Of a stretch of 9,408 nt of DNA, positions 4,895-9,408 are shown piece by piece (the stretch's first letter is position 1; the number at the start of each line of letters is the position of its first letter). The notes beneath the pieces were generated by a model. It was given only the letters and a program-made list of their open reading frames with translations, searched no databases and was not told the DNA's origin. A program made the translations under genes and the position numbers. The stretch comes from Chitinophagaceae bacterium UBA4407 (GTDB taxonomy: Bacteria > Bacteroidota > Bacteroidia > Chitinophagales > Chitinophagaceae). The stretch spans positions 1 to 9,408 of the forward strand of contig DGQT01000028.1 of assembly GCA_002390845.1 (NCBI GenBank). Reading direction: 5' to 3'.

Positions 4895-5572
4895 ATGAAA
4901 AAATATGCAGTGATTGTTGCAGGGGGTTCGGGCAAAAGAATGGGTTACAGCGTGCCCAAACAATTTTTATTGCTGAAAGACAAGCCGGTGCTTTGGTACG
5001 TGATCGATGCATTTTTGCGGGCCTACGACGATATGCAGGTAATATTGGTTTTACCAGAAGCACACCTGGCAAAGGGCCGCAACCTTATTGAACAATTTAA
5101 TAACAGCAACAACATTATGCTGGCCGCAGGTGGAAACACCCGTTACGAATCGGTTAAAAACGGTTTACAGCTGGTGGAAGAAGAATCGGTTGTTTTTGTT
5201 CATGATGGTGTAAGGTGTTTAATAAGCGTTCCTTTAATTCAACGCTGTTACAACCAGGCTTTACTTAAAGGTAGCGCGGTGCCTGCTGTTGCTGCAACAG
5301 ACAGTATAAGAATTTTTAATGACGGAAAACATTATGTGGAAGACCGCACCCAGGTGCGTTTTGTGCAAACCCCACAAACTTTTTTAAGCAGCATAATATT
5401 GCCTGCATTTGAACAGGAATATGATGAGCGTTTTACCGATGAAGCTACTGTGGTAGAAGCTTACGGTACAGAAATTTTTTTAACTGAAGGTGATTATGAC
5501 AATATAAAAATTACCCGACCGGTTGACATGCTGATCGCCGAAAGACTGATTGAGGAGCGCTCAGCGCTTTAA
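4895..5572 (+). CDS. ispD: 2-C-methyl-D-erythritol 4-phosphate cytidylyltransferase
   Basis: IspD transfers CMP from CTP to 2-C-methyl-D-erythritol 4-phosphate, the third step of the MEP pathway to isopentenyl diphosphate, in the cytosol. The 225-aa length is typical. Visible family motifs are the nucleotide-binding loop AGGSGKRMG (9-17) with Lys22 in PKQF, GGNTRYESV (79-87), HDGVR (103-107), ATDSIR (134-139), QTPQTF (158-163), TDEA (181-184) and NIKITRP (203-209). The frame is open from 4853, but MKKYAVIVAGG at 4895 is where the family normally starts; the extra 14 upstream residues do not look like protein. No other MEP gene is adjacent. The 3' end overlaps the convergent acyltransferase gene by 12 bp, with no visible terminator between them. 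Confidence 0.95.
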   Translation: MKKYAVIVAGGSGKRMGYSVPKQFLLLKDKPVLWYVIDAFLRAYDDMQVILVLPEAHLAKGRNLIEQFNNSNNIMLAAGGNTRYESVKNGLQLVEEESVVFVHDGVRCLISVPLIQRCYNQALLKGSAVPAVAATDSIRIFNDGKHYVEDRTQVRFVQTPQTFLSSIILPAFEQEYDERFTDEATVVEAYGTEIFLTEGDYDNIKITRPVDMLIAERLIEERSAL

Positions 5573-6469
5573 AATATTCAATGGAAACGGGAGGCGGTTA
5601 AAATGTAGCAAACAATAAGGCTGGTTGATACTTCCGAATTTTTCGTAAAAGTTTTTTACCCCGGGAATATCTGAACCTTCAAAATCGAATATAAAATTGC
5701 TACCAGCAAATTCTTCAAAAATCCGGTCGAATAAAAAATGATTGGCTTCTGTTTTTCTTCCTTTCTCTGTGGTGCTGTTCATCAAGTTATAAATGCGCCT
5801 TTCATCTTTAAGCAATAACGCAACTGCCAGTAATTCGCCATTTGCTGCAGATACTTTTCTTGCCAGCACATTTCCTTGCCCTGATAATTTTGCAGAAAGT
5901 GATCTGAAATTTTCATAATCCTGTTCAGTAACATGCGGCGTTCTTGATTGATAAAGCTGCTGAAACACATCAATCGCAGTGTTATAATCTTCCGCGGAAA
6001 AAACTAAATTTTCTTTGCCAGCTTTTTTAAGATTATTGAGCAGATCAGTACTGTAATTTTCTTTGATTGTACTGTATTGCCCAGAAAGATTAATGATATA
6101 ATTACTGCATGTAGTTGCGTTTTCAATACTCGCTTTATTTTGAAAATTAAAAGCATAATCGCCGTACTTAATAAAGCTGAAAAAAAATTTCAGAAACGCT
6201 GGATGATCATTTGCTGGTTGTTGCTGAAACCAGCCAAGCTGCTGGATGAATGGAACCTGGTAAGTGTACCTGATACCATATTTTTTTCGCCAGGGAACAG
6301 GCATCACAGTACTGTAATCATTGATAACAATGCCATGCCAATGATCAGCCATGCAGTCAAGATAAAGTGAAGTGGCGTAGATGAAAGCATTGCTGCTGTT
6401 GCATACACATGCATCCCATTTTAATTTGTCTATTTTATGTGAAGGTATTATTTCAATCTCCTGCCTCAT
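5561..6469 (-). CDS. FemAB/GNAT-fold acyltransferase
   Basis: This 302-aa protein has no signal peptide and looks cytosolic. The C-terminal motif FDFEGSDIPGVKNFYEKFGS (261-280) is characteristic of FemAB-like and related GNAT-fold proteins, where DFEGS...NFY..FG lies in the second acyltransferase domain. A more variable N-terminal half, with aromatic stretches around 58-110, fits the duplicated fold. Relatives transfer amino acids or acyl groups to peptidoglycan, lipid or small-molecule amines; the substrate cannot be read from the sequence. An open frame extends upstream to 6721, but that part overlaps the peptidase coding sequence and is unlike the family. I chose the ATG at 6469 (MRQEIEIIPS). 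It starts one nucleotide after the peptidase stop (TAA-T-ATG), so the two genes are probably translationally coupled. Confidence 0.8.
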   Translation of the reverse strand: MRQEIEIIPSHKIDKLKWDACVCNSSNAFIYATSLYLDCMADHWHGIVINDYSTVMPVPWRKKYGIRYTYQVPFIQQLGWFQQQPANDHPAFLKFFFSFIKYGDYAFNFQNKASIENATTCSNYIINLSGQYSTIKENYSTDLLNNLKKAGKENLVFSAEDYNTAIDVFQQLYQSRTPHVTEQDYENFRSLSAKLSGQGNVLARKVSAANGELLAVALLLKDERRIYNLMNSTTEKGRKTEANHFLFDRIFEEFAGSNFIFDFEGSDIPGVKNFYEKFGSINQPYCLLHFNRLPFPLNILKR

Positions 6470-6470
6470 A

Positions 6471-9302
6471 TTATAAAGGTAAATCTCTGTTGAGTTTGGA
6501 GAGTTGAAATGCAGAAAGATTGATGGTAAAGCTGACTGTTTTCCAGAATCTTTTTTCTCCCAATATTGATTTAAAATAATCGCTGTATGCTTTGCTGTAT
6601 AGCAGCGGTAAATAAATGGTGGCAATATTACCGGGCAAAGAAAGCTGCAAACCCGCATCGTATAAGAATCTTCCGGTTGAAGGATTGTCTTTCCATGCCT
6701 CGCTATAAGTGCCGATATCAAGAAAGAATTTTACAGGCAATTTGAATGGCAGAATATTGAATGGGTTTATTTTTTCCGGTATATCTCCACTAAGGTTGAG
6801 TGCCATTAACCAATCATCTGTTTTGCCTACTTTATTGCTATATAAATCGGTTCTTACTTTAAAGAAACCATCACGTTCCATGATCTGCTGGTTTTTCCAA
6901 CCTTCAAATTCATTTCTTCCTATAAAGTAATTGCTGTAAGTATAATCTTCATTGCCTTTAGGGAAACCAGATATTATATAATCCCCCTTGCCAGATGGTC
7001 CTGTCATATTTAAAAAGTAATTTTCACTGTTAGATTTATCTACAGAAGTATAAAAAAACTTACCTGCAAAAAACCTTGCATTCAAACCTCTGCCTTGTTC
7101 TTTATAATTGAAAAAATAATTAGCAGTTAAACCAGCCCGCAAAAATTTATTTCCCTGGTCAATAATAAGGTTTGCATTGTAAGGATACAGTACGCGGTTG
7201 TCTTCACGACTGACCTTTATTTGATTGATGGTTGAGTGTACCGGCGTTTTAAACGAAGTGAAAGTCAAATAATCTTCAGTTAAAATAAAACTTCTTAACT
7301 GAAATATCCATTTGCCTTTTTCTCTCAGGTCTTTATTGTATAAGGTAAGTTTTACAGAAGGAACAATCCTGCTCATACCCAGGTACGACTTGCTTCCATC
7401 ATCTTTTAAGTAAGCTTTTATTGAATATGCCGTTCCGCTTGCCGATAATTCAAGCCAGCTTCTTTTCTTAAAAGTGTTGTACGAAATCCTTGCTGCGCCT
7501 GTTACACGACTGCTTCCCGTTGCATACATGGGTGCCACAAGGAACTGTAAACGTTTTAACGGAAGTTGGTAATTGTGAATTACGCCACCGATCATTAACT
7601 GATCATAACTGTTATAACCCGCAATGGGTGAAATGGTAACATAGTTGTATTTACTATCGGTTCCGGGTAATATTAATCTGAACTTTATTGGCTTTTGTAA
7701 ATTGCTGCTGTCAAGCCAACCCGTTTGATGTAGTTTATTAAACGATGCAGAAAGGTCTTTACCGGTTACCTGTTCTGCAACCTTTTTAAGATCATCCGGC
7801 TTTGGGTGTTTAAAGGCGTAGCTTTTGTAATATTCATGCATAATTTGCAGCATGGTCGCGGCACCAACCGTTTGCTCCAGTTGCTTCATCCAGTCGCCGG
7901 TTTTGTCGTACATTATTTCACCACTGTTTATGTAACTGAAATTTTCACTGGTTGTTTCAATCGGTTGATCTTTTTTTAAAGTGATCATATTATTCAGCAA
8001 TGATCCACCGTTTGCCAGGCTGTTAATATTGATGCGTCCTGCTTTCCCGGATTCATCAACAGGGTAATACAACTGCCTGTATTTTCTTTCGATATAAGTA
8101 TTGATGCCTTCATCCATCCAGCCATGATCGCGTTCATTACTTGATAAAATTGCCATCAGCCAGTTGTGCCCGATTTCATGTGCCATGGTAACATCCAGCT
8201 CCTCCTCTGTTGCTTCATTGATCAGTGTGATCATCGGGTATTCCATACTGCCTGAGTTAACCAGCTTCTCCGGACACGAAACAACATTCACTTCCGGAAA
8301 AGGATATTCCCCCAACTGGCTACTATAAAACCGTACGGCCCTCTTTGTAAATTTCATGCTGTTGGCATACAACTCCGCAAATTCAGGCAGCATATAGCAG
8401 GTAGCTTTTACCGTATGCGTTGCCAGCTGAATGGTATCTGTTTTTACAATAAATCTTTTATCTGCAAACCAGGCAAAATCACTTACATTTTCTGCCACAT
8501 AACTCAGTATTTGTTGCTTTACCGATGAAGCCGGAACAGGATTTTCTTCTTCAGTTTTTTTCTTTGGAAAAAAAGGTTTCATCTTTTTTACAACAGCAAC
8601 AGGTGTTGGTTTTTTTACAGTGGTAACTGCACTTTCTTCTCTGCCCTGCAACACGCCTGTAGCACCAACTTTATAGTTCGCAGGCAGCGTAACATGCACT
8701 TCGTAATTTCCAAAGTCATTGTAATATTCGCCCTGGTCTAAATAAGGCATCGGGTGCCAGCCATCTTTATCATACAAAGCAGCTTTGGGGTACCACTGCG
8801 TAATTTGATAGGACTGACCCACATGTCCACCACGCGAAAAATTATAGGGTATTTTCTCATGAAAAGGCGTAGTAATCAGAACGGATGCATGTGGTGCCAA
8901 AGGCTGTGGTAATATTAGCTTTAAAATATCAATATACTTTGCATCTTCTTCAACAATAGCTGTTGCATTGTTTACTTTAAAATCAAGCTGGTTAATATAG
9001 CCGCGCTGCTCCTCTTCCGAAAAATAAAAATCGGTGCGTTCGCTTTTCAGCAATTGTTCGCTGAATGCAGTACGGTCATTTTTATACGCATTGGGCCAAA
9101 GGTGAATGTAAATATAGTTGAGTGTATCCGGAGAGTTGTTGATGTATTCCATTTTCACAAAGCCTGTAAGCTCGTGGCTTTCATCGTTCAGCGAAACATC
9201 GATCGTATAATTAACCTGTTGCTGCCAGTAGCTTTGCTGACAATACGCATTCCCAATAAGACCCAAAAAACAAACTACCAGTGCAAATATTCTCACAAAC
9301 AA
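6471..9302 (-). CDS. Exported M1-family zinc metallopeptidase with C-terminal beta-rich domain
   Basis: This protein of about 943 aa has a signal peptide ending near NAYC-QQ. The M1 (gluzincin) catalytic set is complete: GSMEYP (351-356) in place of the aminopeptidase GAMEN motif, zinc site HEIGH (375-379) with Glu376 catalytic, the third ligand Glu398 in DEG 19 residues after His379, and Tyr463 in MYDKTG as the likely transition-state Tyr. Residues about 25-215 form the N-terminal beta domain. A Lys/Pro-rich low-complexity insert lies at about 229-262. From about 535 to the end (some 400 aa) the sequence is rich in Tyr, Phe and alternating patterns resembling a beta-barrel or long beta-sandwich, as in other Bacteroidota M1 proteins; this suggests outer-membrane or surface placement. 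The start is uncertain: there is no ATG. TTG (9302) is the longest option, while GTG at 9296 gives a cleaner signal peptide (MRIFALVVCF). Confidence 0.87.
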   Translation of the reverse strand: MFVRIFALVVCFLGLIGNAYCQQSYWQQQVNYTIDVSLNDESHELTGFVKMEYINNSPDTLNYIYIHLWPNAYKNDRTAFSEQLLKSERTDFYFSEEEQRGYINQLDFKVNNATAIVEEDAKYIDILKLILPQPLAPHASVLITTPFHEKIPYNFSRGGHVGQSYQITQWYPKAALYDKDGWHPMPYLDQGEYYNDFGNYEVHVTLPANYKVGATGVLQGREESAVTTVKKPTPVAVVKKMKPFFPKKKTEEENPVPASSVKQQILSYVAENVSDFAWFADKRFIVKTDTIQLATHTVKATCYMLPEFAELYANSMKFTKRAVRFYSSQLGEYPFPEVNVVSCPEKLVNSGSMEYPMITLINEATEEELDVTMAHEIGHNWLMAILSSNERDHGWMDEGINTYIERKYRQLYYPVDESGKAGRININSLANGGSLLNNMITLKKDQPIETTSENFSYINSGEIMYDKTGDWMKQLEQTVGAATMLQIMHEYYKSYAFKHPKPDDLKKVAEQVTGKDLSASFNKLHQTGWLDSSNLQKPIKFRLILPGTDSKYNYVTISPIAGYNSYDQLMIGGVIHNYQLPLKRLQFLVAPMYATGSSRVTGAARISYNTFKKRSWLELSASGTAYSIKAYLKDDGSKSYLGMSRIVPSVKLTLYNKDLREKGKWIFQLRSFILTEDYLTFTSFKTPVHSTINQIKVSREDNRVLYPYNANLIIDQGNKFLRAGLTANYFFNYKEQGRGLNARFFAGKFFYTSVDKSNSENYFLNMTGPSGKGDYIISGFPKGNEDYTYSNYFIGRNEFEGWKNQQIMERDGFFKVRTDLYSNKVGKTDDWLMALNLSGDIPEKINPFNILPFKLPVKFFLDIGTYSEAWKDNPSTGRFLYDAGLQLSLPGNIATIYLPLLYSKAYSDYFKSILGEKRFWKTVSFTINLSAFQLSKLNRDLPL

Positions 9303-9326
9303 ATATTTTAATTTTTTTTCAAGATA

Positions 9327-9334
9327 CTAAAGTA
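9327..9334 (-). promoter_or_regulatory. Candidate -7 box (TACTTTAG) of the peptidase gene
   Basis: On the minus strand TACTTTAG matches TAnnTTTG at five of six defined bases and ends 25-31 nt before the GTG or TTG start. TTTC is present at about the expected place for a -33 element. A near-perfect dyad at 9351-9369 (ctcat...atgag, continuing inward through A/T pairs) overlaps that upstream region and could be an operator. Confidence 0.3.
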
Positions 9335-9389
9335 GCAGTAAACATTTGTACTCATGAAATTTTTATGAGCCGGGCCTAAAGTTTTCATA

Positions 9390-9408
9390 GCATCGGCTGT
9401 TGCGTCGC
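9390..9408. repeat. REP-like intergenic repeat at right edge
   Basis: gcatcggctgttgcgtcgc matches 1211-1229 at 18 of 19 positions and ends in the TTGCGTCGC core of the 1-20 / 4610-4629 repeat. It is cut off by the window end and probably continues with the ACTCT seen at 4625-4629. Confidence 0.65.

Noticed and set aside
5782..6370. Short open frames inside the acyltransferase gene (5782-5973 minus, 6077-6370 plus)
   Set aside because: They are out-of-frame or antisense shadows of a well-supported coding region.
6470..6721. N-terminal extension of the acyltransferase frame upstream of 6469
   Set aside because: It overlaps the peptidase coding sequence by about 250 bp and its translation does not resemble the family; the ATG at 6469 right after the peptidase stop is a natural start.

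Overview
This AT-rich window looks like chromosome from a member of the Bacteroidota, most likely family Chitinophagaceae. That placement is inferred from protein style and promoter style, not from a marker gene. The supporting signs are short Cys-rich envelope proteins of the Bacteroidota HYC_CC_PP type, an M1 peptidase with a long C-terminal beta-rich extension, a FemAB-like acyltransferase, almost no Shine-Dalgarno sequences, and TACTTT-type boxes resembling the Bacteroidota -7 element. No tRNA, rRNA, CRISPR array, transposase or integrase gene is visible.

Region 1 (about 377-4498, all minus strand) is a run of six small envelope genes rich in Cys or Met. In transcription order they are: a 122-aa protein with an HCNGHC motif; a 302-aa outer-membrane barrel whose mature N-terminus starts CPFCGCG; a 355-aa lipoprotein beta-propeller with Asp-boxes plus CECC and CPMDGG motifs; a 129-aa HYC_CC_PP-like protein; a 182-aa Met-rich protein ending in a heavy-metal-binding domain; and a previously uncalled 31-aa membrane miniprotein. 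Ligand content and co-occurrence suggest periplasmic or outer-membrane handling of a soft metal, probably copper. No efflux pump, P-type ATPase or regulator lies inside the window. The gaps between these genes are 54-249 nt and several hold dyads or repeats, so more than one transcript is likely.

Region 2 (4499-4894) is a repeat-rich intergenic segment. It carries pieces of at least three REP-like palindromic families, which also occur at positions 1-20, 1211-1229, 3027-3082 and 9390-9408. An exact 20-bp inverted repeat (1-20 and 4610-4629) brackets the whole metal-related gene run.

Region 3 (4895-9302) is conserved chromosomal content. ispD (MEP isoprenoid pathway) reads on the plus strand and converges, with a 12-bp overlap, on a minus-strand pair. 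That pair is an M1 metallopeptidase followed one nucleotide later by a FemAB/GNAT-like acyltransferase, so the two are probably translationally coupled. The right edge has the peptidase promoter region and another REP-like copy.
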